Shown: positions 1-7,224, counted from the first letter of the stretch. The stretch is 10,315 nucleotides of DNA from Candidatus Hebobacteria bacterium (GCA_029821235.1 JALGTT010000029.1:1-10315), one strand, 5' to 3'. Translations and numbers: made by a program. Notes: generated by a model not told the origin, from the letters alone.

Positions 1-455
1 TCTTCATATGCGATCACCTCGGCGGAGACGATGCACCTGGAGAGCAGCGCCCCCGCACCGCCGATGGCCCCGAAGTAGGCCGCGCCGTACCGCCGAAGCG
101 CCTCCTTCACCTCCTCGGAGCGCGGGCCCTTGCCGATCATGCCGCGCAAACCCCGCGCAAGGAGCGCCGGCGTGTAGCGGTCCATGCGCCCCGCGGTGGT
201 GGGCCCTGCCGACCCGATCACGCGCCCGGGTGGCGTCGGCGTGGGGCCGACATAGTAGATCACCTGCCCGCGGACATCAAAGGGGAGTTGCTCACCCGCC
301 GCGAGCGCGTCCGTCATTCGCTTGTGGGCCGCGTCCCGCGCCGTGTAGATCACACCGCTGATCAGTACCCGCTGTCCGGCGCGCAGGGCCTTCACCTCCT
401 GCTCGGAAAGCGGGGTGGTCAACGCTACTGGCTGCTCGGTCTCTTCCGCGTTCAT
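1..455 (-). CDS. Class I fumarate hydratase, beta subunit (partial, cut by left window edge)
   Basis: This is the C-terminal (beta) half of an iron-sulfur hydro-lyase that reversibly hydrates fumarate to L-malate in the cytoplasm. Reading the minus strand from ATG at 455 gives 151 codons open to the window edge. Visible family signatures are GPTTAGRMD (residues 84-92), MIGKG (106-110) and the Gly/Ala-rich AAYFGAIGGAGAL (125-137), all typical of the fumarase/tartrate dehydratase beta domain. The start lies four bases after the TGA of the alpha subunit, with no strong Shine-Dalgarno sequence, so translational coupling is likely. Family members are about 180-200 residues, so the last few dozen are missing here. 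Sequence alone does not fully exclude L-tartrate dehydratase, but with no tartrate genes nearby fumarase is the better call. Confidence 0.9.
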   Translation of the reverse strand, partial: MNAEETEQPVALTTPLSEQEVKALRAGQRVLISGVIYTARDAAHKRMTDALAAGEQLPFDVRGQVIYYVGPTPTPPGRVIGSAGPTTAGRMDRYTPALLARGLRGMIGKGPRSEEVKEALRRYGAAYFGAIGGAGALLSRCIVSAEVIAYE

Positions 456-459
456 CTCA

Positions 460-1302
460 TCACCATACATGGGAGGCGTGCCTCGCCGCGTGGCACTGGA
501 GATTCACCGCCACCGGCAGGCTGGCGATGTGACAGGGGAGGGTCTCCACGTTTACTGCCAGCGCGGTGATGCGCCCTCCCACTCCCATCGGCCCGATGCC
601 AGTCGCGTTCACCAGATCGAGCAGTTCCGCCTCCAATTCCGCCGCGGCCGGGTCGGAGTTGCGCTGGGAGAGGGGCCGAAGCAGGGCCCGTTTCGCGATG
701 AGCGCGCACTGCTCGAAGTTTCCGCCCAGCCCGACGCCGATGACGAGGGGAGGGCAGGCGCTGGCCCCGGCCGCCTCCACCGTCTCCACCACCAGGCGCT
801 TCACTCCTTCCACGCCGTCCGCGGGCGACATCATGCGCAGGCGGCTCATGTTCTCCGAACCGGCCCCCTTGGGTGCCACCGTGATCTTCAGCGAATCCCC
901 CGGCACCGCCTCGGTGTGCACCACCGGCGGCGTGTTGTCCCCAGTGTTCTTCCGGTCGAGCGGGCCGGCGACCAGGGACTTGCGCAGGTAGCCTTTCTCA
1001 TAGCCCTCCCGCACCCCCTCGGCAATCGCCTCCCGTAGAGGCCGGCCGGTGACCTTCACGTCGTCGCCGATCTCCACGAACACCACCGCGATTCCCGTGT
1101 CCTGGCACATGGGAACGCTTTCCTCCGCGGCGATGGCGGCATTCTCGAGGAGGCGGTCGAGGATCTCCCGCCCGACCGTGGATTCCTCCCGCTCCCTCGC
1201 TTCCGTCAGCGCCTCCACCACGTCCGCGGGAAGGGTGACACAAGCGCGGATGCACAAGTCAGCAACCCGCGCGGCAATTTCTTCTGATGGAACCTGTTTC
1301 AC
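460..1302 (-). CDS. Class I fumarate hydratase, alpha subunit (Fe-S hydro-lyase)
   Basis: This 280-residue protein is the catalytic iron-sulfur half of a two-subunit class I fumarase and would pair with the beta subunit encoded just downstream. Three cysteines sit where the [4Fe-4S] ligands are expected: Cys66 in PMCQDTG, Cys183 in SACPPLVIG and Cys270 in VAVNLQC. The glycine-rich VIGVGLGGNFEQ (187-198) and GPMGVGGRITAL (237-248) are also family signatures, and the length is normal for the alpha subunit. The start is GTG at 1302, preceded only by a weak GGGA; the N-terminus aligns with the usual family start. A good extended -10 promoter lies about 83 bases upstream. The enzyme is oxygen-sensitive in this family, which fits an anaerobic or microaerophilic host (inference). 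L-tartrate dehydratase alpha is the alternative. Confidence 0.92.
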   Translation of the reverse strand: MKQVPSEEIAARVADLCIRACVTLPADVVEALTEAREREESTVGREILDRLLENAAIAAEESVPMCQDTGIAVVFVEIGDDVKVTGRPLREAIAEGVREGYEKGYLRKSLVAGPLDRKNTGDNTPPVVHTEAVPGDSLKITVAPKGAGSENMSRLRMMSPADGVEGVKRLVVETVEAAGASACPPLVIGVGLGGNFEQCALIAKRALLRPLSQRNSDPAAAELEAELLDLVNATGIGPMGVGGRITALAVNVETLPCHIASLPVAVNLQCHAARHASHVW

Positions 1303-1383
1303 GGGATCGTTCCCAATGGCCGATCAGCGCGTCGGGCGGCCGGCACAAAGGCAGCCTGGCGCCTCCCACCACGCTGTCGCGCT

Positions 1384-1413
1384 CATTATAGCACAGAGGG
1401 GCGGTGAGTTTGA
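1384..1413 (-). promoter_or_regulatory. Predicted promoter of the fumarase operon (extended -10)
   Basis: On the minus strand the -10 hexamer is a perfect TATAAT (1390 to 1385), preceded by TG at the extended -10 position (TGCTATAAT). Seventeen bases further upstream is TCAAAC (1413 to 1408), a poor match to TTGACA, so the extended -10 may do most of the work. The predicted transcript start is near 1378, giving a leader of about 75 bases. The whole element closely resembles the one upstream of the pilin operon at 7789-7818. Confidence 0.6.
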
Positions 1414-1476
1414 GGATGTTGCGGAGCGGAGGCGGTCGTCGGGCCGCTCGGGCGCCTATCCGGCCTGAAGATTGAT

Positions 1477-1562
1477 GGCGACGCGCTTCGCAAGCGTCGC
1501 CCAATGGATTCCTCGCGTTCCTGCGGCCGAGCGCCTTCGGCGCCCGTGCTCGGAATGACAAG
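1477..1562. repeat. Intergenic palindromic repeat (REP-like), two hairpins
   Basis: This noncoding stretch between the pilT-type gene and the fumarase promoter is full of inverted repeats. GGCGACGC (1477-1484) pairs with GCGTCGCC (1494-1501) around a 9-base loop. GCGCC-TTC-GGCGC (1531-1543) lies within a larger CCGAG (1527-1531) and CTCGG (1549-1553) pair. On the minus strand it begins TGTCATTCCGAGC and ends with GCGAGGAATCC, a pattern I recognise as a dispersed intergenic element of many environmental bacterial genomes. It carries no convincing gene. It could act in 3' processing or termination of the pilus operon transcript, whose last gene stops at 1583, but no U-tract is present. Confidence 0.55.
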
Positions 1563-1582
1563 AAGGGTGGCGCAGCTTCTCG

Positions 1583-3208
1583 CTACTGCATCCGCAGGTA
1601 CATCTGGAAGTCGGCCGGATTGGAGGCGACGGCCATGGCGTCCTGCGGGGTGATCTTGCCCTGGATGACGAGGGTTTTGAGCGCCTGGTCGAGGGTCTGC
1701 ATTCCCTCGGAGGCGCTGGATTGCAGGACCGATGGCATCTGGTGGGTCTTGCCCTCCCGGATCAGGTTGCAGATGGCGGGGGTGGCCACCAGGATCTCCT
1801 GCGCGCAGGTGCGCCCCTTGCCGTCGGCCAGCGGGATGAGGGTCTGGCAGATGATGCCCTCCAGAGTGGTCGAGAGTTGCACCCGCACCTGCTCTTGCTG
1901 GTGAGGCGGGAACACGTCGATAATGCGGTCGATAGTCTGCGCGGCGCTGGTGGTGTGAAGGGTGGCGAGCACCAGGTGGCCGGTCTCCGCCGCGGTGATG
2001 GCGGCGGCGATGGTCTCCAGGTCGCGCATCTCTCCGATGAGAATCACGTCGGGGTCTTGCCGCAGTACGTGGCGAAGAGCATTGGCGAACGAGGCGGTAT
2101 CACTGCCCACCTCCCGCTGGATGATAATGCTGCGCTCGTTGCGGTGCAGGAACTCGATAGGGTCCTCTACGGTTACGATGTGACATCGGCGGGTGACATT
2201 GATCTCGCGAATCATGGCCGCCAAAGTGGTGGACTTTCCCGATCCGGTGGGACCGGTCACCAGCACGAGACCGCGCGGGCGCGCGCAGAACCTCTTCAAC
2301 ACATCCGGCATTCCCAGGCCGTCCAGGGACGGGGGATCCACGGGCACCGACCGGAACACCGCGCCGATGGTGCCGCGCTGGCGGTGAACGTTGACCCGGA
2401 AACGGGAGAGGCCGGGGATGCTGTAGGCGAAGTCGAGTTCCCAGTTCTCCTCGAATTCCCGTATCTGCTCGTCGTTGAGGATGGCGTAGATGAGTTCGTG
2501 AACCTTCTTGGGACTCAATCGCTCCGTCTTCAGGGGGATGAGTTCGCCGTCCACGCGCAGGGTGGGAGCGGTGCCGGCGGTGAGATGGAGGTCCGAGGCA
2601 TTGCGTTCCTCCATGGCCCGCAGCAGGTCGTCCACGTGCAAGACTTCGGTCGTCTCCGCCTCATCCTTGGCCGGGGCGGCGTGAGCCTGACCACCGGCGC
2701 CAGCCAGCTTCGCCTCCCTCGCGAACTGACCATATACCCGCTCGATCGTGTCGCGGACGTCCCGCTCCGTCGCCACCATTCTCTCCAGGTGCATGCCCGT
2801 GCGCGCCTGGATGAGATCTATGGCGAGGCTGTCCAGCGGATTGACCATGGCGATGTGCAGAGCATTGTCTAGATGCGAGACGGGGGCCACGGCAAACCGC
2901 CTGGCCATGGACTCCGGGAGCAGGCGGACCGTGTCCGGATCCGGCTGCATGTTGGAGAGGTCTATCACCTTCAGGCCGAGGGTGGCGCCGAGAATGCGGG
3001 CGAGTTCCTCGGGCGATATGCCACCCAGCTCCACCAGCACGCTTCCCAGCCAGCGTCCCTGTGTCCGGTGGATGGCGAGCGCCCGGTCGAGGATGTGCTG
3101 GTCTACCAGGCCGGCGGCCGTGAGAATCTCGGCCAGCCGCTCTGAATCCGACTTGCCCGGGGCGTTGTTCGCTTGTGCAGATGAAGGATTGGCAGTTGCT
3201 TCAGGCAC
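1583..3208 (-). CDS. pilT: PilT-type pilus retraction ATPase with N-terminal MshEN-like domain
   Basis: This is a hexameric secretion-type ATPase that would power disassembly of pilin subunits at the cytoplasmic base of a type IV pilus. Numbered from the upstream GTG at 3220 (545 residues), it has an MshEN/GspE_N-like domain at about 25-165, a low-complexity linker at about 168-190, and a PilT core from about 195. Core motifs are all present: Walker A GPTGSGKST (323-331), Asp box VTVEDPIE (349-356), Walker B DPDVILIGEMRD (389-400), His box TGHLVLATLHT (413-423), and AICNLIREG (482-490), which matches the PilT signature AIRNLIREG. Usual PilT proteins are about 350 residues, so roughly 190 N-terminal residues are extra. 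The GTG at 3208 is preferred because GGAGG lies upstream of it; the GTG at 3220 overlaps that sequence. It is the last gene of the pilus operon, 36 bases after the HD-GYP gene. Confidence 0.9.
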   Translation of the reverse strand: MPEATANPSSAQANNAPGKSDSERLAEILTAAGLVDQHILDRALAIHRTQGRWLGSVLVELGGISPEELARILGATLGLKVIDLSNMQPDPDTVRLLPESMARRFAVAPVSHLDNALHIAMVNPLDSLAIDLIQARTGMHLERMVATERDVRDTIERVYGQFAREAKLAGAGGQAHAAPAKDEAETTEVLHVDDLLRAMEERNASDLHLTAGTAPTLRVDGELIPLKTERLSPKKVHELIYAILNDEQIREFEENWELDFAYSIPGLSRFRVNVHRQRGTIGAVFRSVPVDPPSLDGLGMPDVLKRFCARPRGLVLVTGPTGSGKSTTLAAMIREINVTRRCHIVTVEDPIEFLHRNERSIIIQREVGSDTASFANALRHVLRQDPDVILIGEMRDLETIAAAITAAETGHLVLATLHTTSAAQTIDRIIDVFPPHQQEQVRVQLSTTLEGIICQTLIPLADGKGRTCAQEILVATPAICNLIREGKTHQMPSVLQSSASEGMQTLDQALKTLVIQGKITPQDAMAVASNPADFQMYLRMQ

Positions 3209-3217
3209 TTGGCGGCC

Positions 3218-3224
3218 CACCTCC
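3218..3224 (-). promoter_or_regulatory. Shine-Dalgarno site that favours the 3208 start of pilT
   Basis: GGAGGTG on the minus strand (3224 to 3218) runs into the upstream GTG at 3220, leaving that codon no usable spacing. It lies about 11 bases before the in-frame GTG at 3208, which is therefore the more likely start. The protein differs by only four residues. Confidence 0.4.
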
Positions 3225-3244
3225 GATGCGCGGGATACTGCTTA

Positions 3245-4675
3245 TCATGTTCCACAAACTCTCGCGGTGGCAACGCACGAATCATCCTGCCGGACGAGGT
3301 GGTCAAGCGTAGGGTCCATGTCCGCGGTCAGAGAGCGGTAGACGCGTGGGGTGGCCCCCTGCCTGAGCACCGCGCTGAGGGCCTCCACCACCGCAGGGTC
3401 GAAGGTCTTGCCCGCCTCGGCCCGGAAATGCGCCACCGCCTCGTCTTCGCTCAGGAACGAACGATAGGGCCGATCGGAGATCAGGGCGTCGTAGCAGTCG
3501 GCCACCTGTACCAGCCTCGCCAGAATTGGTATCTCCTCACCTTTGAGGCCGTCCGGATAGCCGCTGCCATCCCATGCCTCGTGGTGGCTGCGGACGATGG
3601 CGACGGCATCCGGTCCCGGCTTGAGCGGGCGGATGATGCGCTCGCCGATCAGCACGTGCGACTTGCATGCCTCCATTTCCTCGGTCGTGAGCGGGGCGAC
3701 CTTGAGGAGAATGGCATCCGGAACACCTATCTTTCCCACATCGTGGAGCGGGGCGAAGACCTCCAGGTCGTGGATCGCCTGCTCGGGAAGCCCCAGGTGC
3801 TCGGCCATCCGCACCGCCAGTTCCGCGACGCGATGCCCGTGGGCCGCGGCATAGTTGTCCCGCGCGTCCAGGCTGTATACCAGGGCTCGCACGGTGGCAA
3901 GATAGTTCTCCCGCAATTCGCGGTAGAGGTCCGAACTCTCCAGCGCCTTGGCCGCCATGTTGGCGAAGGTCTCCAGTGCGTCGAGGTGATCCGGCCCGAA
4001 GGGGCGGTCCTCCGGTCGGCGCTGAACGATGAGCACCCCCTGCAGCGTCCGCCGCACGAAGATGGGGGCTGCCACCACGTGGTCGAGTTGGTTCCAGGCC
4101 TTGATCTGGGCGTCGAGGTCCACGATGCGGCCGTCGTCGGACAGGGTGGGGACGGGCCACGTCTCCGGGGCCGAACAGTCGTCCTCGGACTCGCCCTGCA
4201 AGGGGGGATGGGCTATCGTCCACCGCGGGAGTCCACTCCGCGCGTCGATCAGCGAGAGGGAGGCCGAACCCTCCATTATCTGGGAGAGTGAGGCGACGAT
4301 GAGGCGGGACACATGGGCAGTGTCGAAGGAGCCGATCAGTTGCGCGCTGGTGCTGCAAAGCCCGTGGAGTTGCCTGACTCGTTCGTCGAGGTCGGCGATG
4401 GTGGTACCCAGTTGATCGAGCAGGGAACGGTTGGTGGAGCGCTGTTCTCGTTCCCGGACCGCCAGATAGAGGAGGCCGCAGACCAGCAGCACGGCGCCTC
4501 CGATGGTCAGCACGGCCTCGTCGTAGTTCATGTCCGAGATCAGCGGGCGATAGCCGAACAGCAGCACCACCGCCAACCAGGCGGAGAGGATGACGACGAA
4601 GCCGAGGGCGATCCAGAGGATCTCCTTTCTCTTGTCATCCGGGTCGAGTGTTTCGCGGAAGGGAGCCAGGGGCAA
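3245..4675 (-). CDS. Membrane-anchored GAF / HD-GYP cyclic di-GMP phosphodiesterase
   Basis: This protein would hydrolyse cyclic di-GMP in the cytoplasm under control of its own sensory region. From the TTG at 4675 (476 residues) it has two membrane helices (about 20-41 and 53-73), a short helical linker, a GAF-like domain (about 105-250) and an HD-GYP domain (about 258-440). The HD-GYP motifs are intact: H279 in the first helix, HDVGKIGVPD (311-320), H340, HHEAWDGSGYP (364-374), VAD (391-393) and SDRPYR (400-405). AGGAGG sits seven bases before the TTG. An in-frame GTG at 4732 overlaps the upstream TGA as GTGA and has GGAGG about 10 bases ahead, so a start 19 codons earlier is a real alternative. 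It lies between pilX and pilT genes, suggesting a role in pilus control. Its signal is unknown. Confidence 0.9.
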   Translation of the reverse strand: MPLAPFRETLDPDDKRKEILWIALGFVVILSAWLAVVLLFGYRPLISDMNYDEAVLTIGGAVLLVCGLLYLAVREREQRSTNRSLLDQLGTTIADLDERVRQLHGLCSTSAQLIGSFDTAHVSRLIVASLSQIMEGSASLSLIDARSGLPRWTIAHPPLQGESEDDCSAPETWPVPTLSDDGRIVDLDAQIKAWNQLDHVVAAPIFVRRTLQGVLIVQRRPEDRPFGPDHLDALETFANMAAKALESSDLYRELRENYLATVRALVYSLDARDNYAAAHGHRVAELAVRMAEHLGLPEQAIHDLEVFAPLHDVGKIGVPDAILLKVAPLTTEEMEACKSHVLIGERIIRPLKPGPDAVAIVRSHHEAWDGSGYPDGLKGEEIPILARLVQVADCYDALISDRPYRSFLSEDEAVAHFRAEAGKTFDPAVVEALSAVLRQGATPRVYRSLTADMDPTLDHLVRQDDSCVATARVCGT

Positions 4676-4682
4676 GACACAT

Positions 4683-4688
4683 CCTCCT
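4683..4688 (-). promoter_or_regulatory. Consensus Shine-Dalgarno site for a TTG start
   Basis: A perfect AGGAGG on the minus strand lies seven bases upstream of the TTG at 4675, in frame with the HD-GYP protein. It argues for the TTG start over the longer frame that extends to 4858 inside the preceding gene. Confidence 0.5.
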
Positions 4689-4728
4689 CTCGCCGCGCGG
4701 TCGGCCTCCGATGCCGGCGCGCCGCGCG

Positions 4729-5871
4729 TCACAGGTAGCATACCTCCCACGATGTCTGGGCCCACTGGGTCTTCCCCGTGCCGGGGAGAGGCAGGCCGTC
4801 CCAGACATCGTCGTAGATCACCGTGATGGAACCATTGGTGAGAACCACATCGGCGCACACCGCGCCGTGGATTTCTATGTTGCCGGACAGCGTGGTCTCC
4901 GCATCCACCGTCACCCCATGCGCGTACACCAATCCGTCCACGCGCGAGTCGCCGGCGATCTTTATCGCCTTCGGGCTCAACAGCGCCAGCGCATCCTCAT
5001 CTGGATGGGTGGAGAGGACGTTGCCGGTGACGCTGATCTTGCCGGTGGCCACGATCATCGCCTGGCCGGTGTAGTTGCCGGATATCCTGACATCGCCGTC
5101 CACGAAGATGACGCCGTTGAGGTCGGTCAGGTCCTCCGTGTTGAATCTGGTGTTGCCGTTGTATGTCTGCGTGGCGATTGACTCGTAGTAGTCGAGGTCG
5201 ATGATGGGCATGGGAATCGGCGCGATATGCTCGTAGACGGCGGTGGCGGGCACCTGCGGCGGCACCCAGTTGGTGGCGCCGGTGGTGAGGAGCGCCCCGT
5301 CCTCGGACATGGCGAAACTGGTGCCGTGGAAGGTGATGTTCCCGTTGGCGTAGATCTGGCCGCCCTTCCCGTTCTCGTCGGGGAGGACCATGCCCGCGCC
5401 GTTGAGAGTCAAGGGACTGTCGGAGAAAATCGCTCCCTCGAAGGTCCGGCTGGGGTTGATGAGATAGGAGGCCACCACGCGGATGGTGGTCTCGTCGTGC
5501 TTGTTCGAGGTGCCCTTGGACACGATCATGCAGGTGTCGGGAATGCCGTTGTACGGGGCGGTGATAGTGTAGTGAACGGTTCCCTCCGGCAGCGAGAACG
5601 TGTCCTCATACAGTCCGGTGCTGTCGAGCACGTCGTTCGCGGCGTCGTAGTTCTCATACAGTTTGACGAGCGCCATGTCTATGCCCGCCTCGGCCAGCGC
5701 GAACGACTCCGCGCGCTTGCCTCGCTTGGAGGCGTCGCTGAGCCCCTGGACAGTCAACTGGACGAGCGAAGTGCCCAGCAGGAGAAGCGTCAACAGCGCG
5801 ACGATGGCCAGCAGGAAGACGCTCCCGCGCGCGCGGACATCACTTGCCGCGTGTCCACACAGTGTTCTCAT
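4729..5871 (-). CDS. PilX-like type IV pilus protein with beta-solenoid-like C-terminal half
   Basis: This 380-residue protein has the PilX N-terminal pattern: a basic start, RARGS (13-17), one hydrophobic helix (about 18-42) and then AESFALAEAGIDMA (54-67). It lacks the GFxxxE prepilin cleavage motif, as many PilX_N-family proteins do. From about residue 145 to 350 it changes to repeated short beta-strand units rich in G, N, D and V (for example IYANGNITFHGTS, GVIFVDGDVRISGN, GKISVTGNV, HGVTVDAETTLSGNIEIHG). This resembles the C-terminal domains of the DUF7305 kind and a bactofilin-like right-handed solenoid. PilX-type proteins act with other minor pilins in priming assembly or in adhesion. 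The start is ATG at 5871, with GAGG nine bases ahead. A 97-base gap separates it from pilW, and its TGA overlaps an alternative start of the HD-GYP gene. Confidence 0.75.
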   Translation of the reverse strand: MRTLCGHAASDVRARGSVFLLAIVALLTLLLLGTSLVQLTVQGLSDASKRGKRAESFALAEAGIDMALVKLYENYDAANDVLDSTGLYEDTFSLPEGTVHYTITAPYNGIPDTCMIVSKGTSNKHDETTIRVVASYLINPSRTFEGAIFSDSPLTLNGAGMVLPDENGKGGQIYANGNITFHGTSFAMSEDGALLTTGATNWVPPQVPATAVYEHIAPIPMPIIDLDYYESIATQTYNGNTRFNTEDLTDLNGVIFVDGDVRISGNYTGQAMIVATGKISVTGNVLSTHPDEDALALLSPKAIKIAGDSRVDGLVYAHGVTVDAETTLSGNIEIHGAVCADVVLTNGSITVIYDDVWDGLPLPGTGKTQWAQTSWEVCYL

Positions 5872-5939
5872 CCCCGAATGCCTCGCTTCCTTGTCGCCAG
5901 GGTAATCAGTCCCGTCGCTGCCCCCTGCGGCCCTTGAGA

Positions 5940-5952
5940 GTCATTCCACAGA
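5940..5952 (-). promoter_or_regulatory. Possible internal promoter element before pilX
   Basis: In the 97-base gap between pilW and pilX the minus strand reads TCTGTGGAATGAC. TCTGTGGAAT is identical to the block in the pilin operon promoter (7802 to 7793), and both are preceded by GCCC. It lies about 70 bases before the pilX ATG. No matching -35 block is seen, so an internal promoter is only a possibility. Confidence 0.25.
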
Positions 5953-5968
5953 AGGGCGACTCGTCCGA

Positions 5969-6649
5969 TCATCGGTTTCGCAGCGCCACCTCTCCGGTCA
6001 TGGTGGTGTTGGTGACGCGGATTCCGCGCTTTTCGCGCACGGTAACCGTAATCTCGACCGATTGCAGGCGGTTCATGTCCGGCCAGTAGATGAACATGGG
6101 CTTTGGCTGTCCGGAGCCGTCCGGCGGATTGTCCACGACATTGTCCACGATGGGGGTCTGCTTGAGGATGGTGGCGCCGTCGTCCGCCACCAAGCGGCGC
6201 CAGACGTGGTCTCCGTCAACCGCCGGGTTTCCGTCCTCATCCCCCCGGTAGTACACCACCCAGCCGCCGGGCGTGAGATACGGCCGCCCGTCGCCGTCGG
6301 TCTCTATGTGGTTGAGATAAGTGCCCTCGCCGGAATCGAAGTCCCGCTGCGGCAGTTCGATGGCGATGTAACTCGCCTCGTGGGGGGCGACCCCGGGCAC
6401 CACGCTCATCCCCATGCGGATGTCCGGGATCATCCGCTCGATCGCCGCCGATGCCTTCTGCTGGGCGTAACTCTCCGTGGAGCCGCGGGCATAGGCGCGC
6501 ATGGAGTTGATGTAGATGGAGACGACCGTCCCCATGATGATGGACACCACCATCACCACGGTCAACACCTCGGGGAGCGTGATCGCGCGCCGGCGAGGAT
6601 TCACCGGCGGAATCGCTCCGCGACTCGCAACTGGACGCCTGGCTGCCAT
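5969..6649 (-). CDS. PilW/GspJ-like minor pseudopilin
   Basis: This 226-residue protein has a prepilin-type N-terminus: a long basic leader (about 22 residues ending RRRA), then ITLPEV and one hydrophobic helix to about residue 48. Glu27 is in the +5 position relative to the predicted cleavage after Ala22, as expected for prepilin peptidase substrates, but the residue before the cut is Ala rather than the usual Gly. The C-terminal part (for example SAAIERMIPDIR at 67-78, GGWVVYYRG at 128-136, VEITVTVREKRG at 198-209) fits the PilW/GspJ group, whose members cap the pilus or pseudopilus tip. The start is ATG at 6649 with GGAGGG just ahead. An in-frame ATG at 6664 overlaps the pilV TGA (ATGA) and would add five residues. 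Spacing to pilV is 11 bases. Confidence 0.8.
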   Translation of the reverse strand: MAARRPVASRGAIPPVNPRRRAITLPEVLTVVMVVSIIMGTVVSIYINSMRAYARGSTESYAQQKASAAIERMIPDIRMGMSVVPGVAPHEASYIAIELPQRDFDSGEGTYLNHIETDGDGRPYLTPGGWVVYYRGDEDGNPAVDGDHVWRRLVADDGATILKQTPIVDNVVDNPPDGSGQPKPMFIYWPDMNRLQSVEITVTVREKRGIRVTNTTMTGEVALRNR

Positions 6650-6660
6650 CAGACCCTCCC

Positions 6661-7116
6661 TCATGGCCGGTTGGCGATCAGGGTGTGAAGGACCACCCGG
6701 CCGCTGGTGATGCCACCGCCAGGCCAGGTGACGGTGACCGTGATGTCCTTGAGATTGGGATAGTAGCCGGCTCCGCTCTGGTAGTGGGCGATCTCGATTA
6801 CGCCCTGAGAGCCGGGGGGAAGGCTGTCGGTGCGAAATGCGACCCGCCCGGTGCCATCGGCATTCTGCTCGATGATCTGGTATCCATCGGCCGGGTCGAA
6901 TATCTCCGGGTCCACGGTGCAGCCGGCGAAGCCGGCGCTGCGGAGGCGTTCGAGTTCCTTCAGGGCCAGATTGCGGGCCAGATTCATGCGCTTGGATTTC
7001 GAGGCGGAGACGCTTCCTGCGACAAAGAGACCTGCAATGCCCACCAGCCCGATGGAGAGGATGGTGATGACGACGAGCAACTCGATGAGGGTGAAGCCCC
7101 GCTCCCTGCGCTTCAT
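6661..7116 (-). CDS. PilV/GspI-like minor pseudopilin
   Basis: This 151-residue protein starts MKRRERG then FTLIELLVV, a consensus class III signal: cleavage after Gly7, Phe at +1, Glu12 at +5, and a hydrophobic helix to about residue 33. NLARNLALKELERLRS (45-60) is the helical region typical of PilV/GspI proteins, followed by a small beta-rich globular domain ending WPGGGITSGRVVLHTLI. It would be cleaved and N-methylated by a prepilin peptidase and join the minor-pilin initiation complex with the PilW- and PilX-like neighbours. AGAGAGG lies about six bases before the ATG. It is separated from the pilin gene by 149 bases holding two stem-loops, and is tightly linked to pilW downstream. Confidence 0.85.
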   Translation of the reverse strand: MKRRERGFTLIELLVVITILSIGLVGIAGLFVAGSVSASKSKRMNLARNLALKELERLRSAGFAGCTVDPEIFDPADGYQIIEQNADGTGRVAFRTDSLPPGSQGVIEIAHYQSGAGYYPNLKDITVTVTWPGGGITSGRVVLHTLIANRP

Positions 7117-7165
7117 AGCCGACCTCTCTCGATCCCACCGGGGATCCGTGCGGCCCCTCTTGGCA

Positions 7166-7208
7166 GGGGATAGCAGAAGTCGCCTGTTAGGTTCCTTCTG
7201 CTATCCCC
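7166..7208 (-). other. 14-bp perfect stem-loop downstream of the pilin gene
   Basis: GGGGATAGCAGAAG (7166-7179) is the exact reverse complement of CTTCTGCTATCCCC (7195-7208), with a 15-base loop. No run of T follows on the minus strand, so it is not a standard intrinsic terminator. Its place between pilin and pilV suggests an RNA stability or attenuation element that leaves more pilin mRNA than minor-pilin mRNA. Confidence 0.6.
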
Positions 7209-7224
7209 GGATTGTCCATCCACA

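Noticed and set aside
1259..1561. Minus-strand frame over the intergenic region before fumarase
   Set aside because: It is created by the palindromic repeat and leader and overlaps the fumarase promoter; no protein-like features.
1721..2872. 383-codon plus-strand frame opposite pilT
   Set aside because: It lies opposite intact ATPase motifs and has shadow-frame composition.
3209..4291. 360-codon plus-strand frame opposite the HD-GYP gene
   Set aside because: No recognisable domain; the minus strand carries the intact catalytic motifs.
5969..7138. 389-residue fused frame through pilV and pilW
   Set aside because: Only the last 226-231 residues look like protein (PilW). The upstream part is the pilV gene in the wrong frame; pilV has its own start, prepilin signal and stop at 6661.
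7166..7208. Reading the 14-bp stem-loop as an intrinsic terminator
   Set aside because: Neither strand has a T-run after the stem, and the genes beyond it belong to the same operon.
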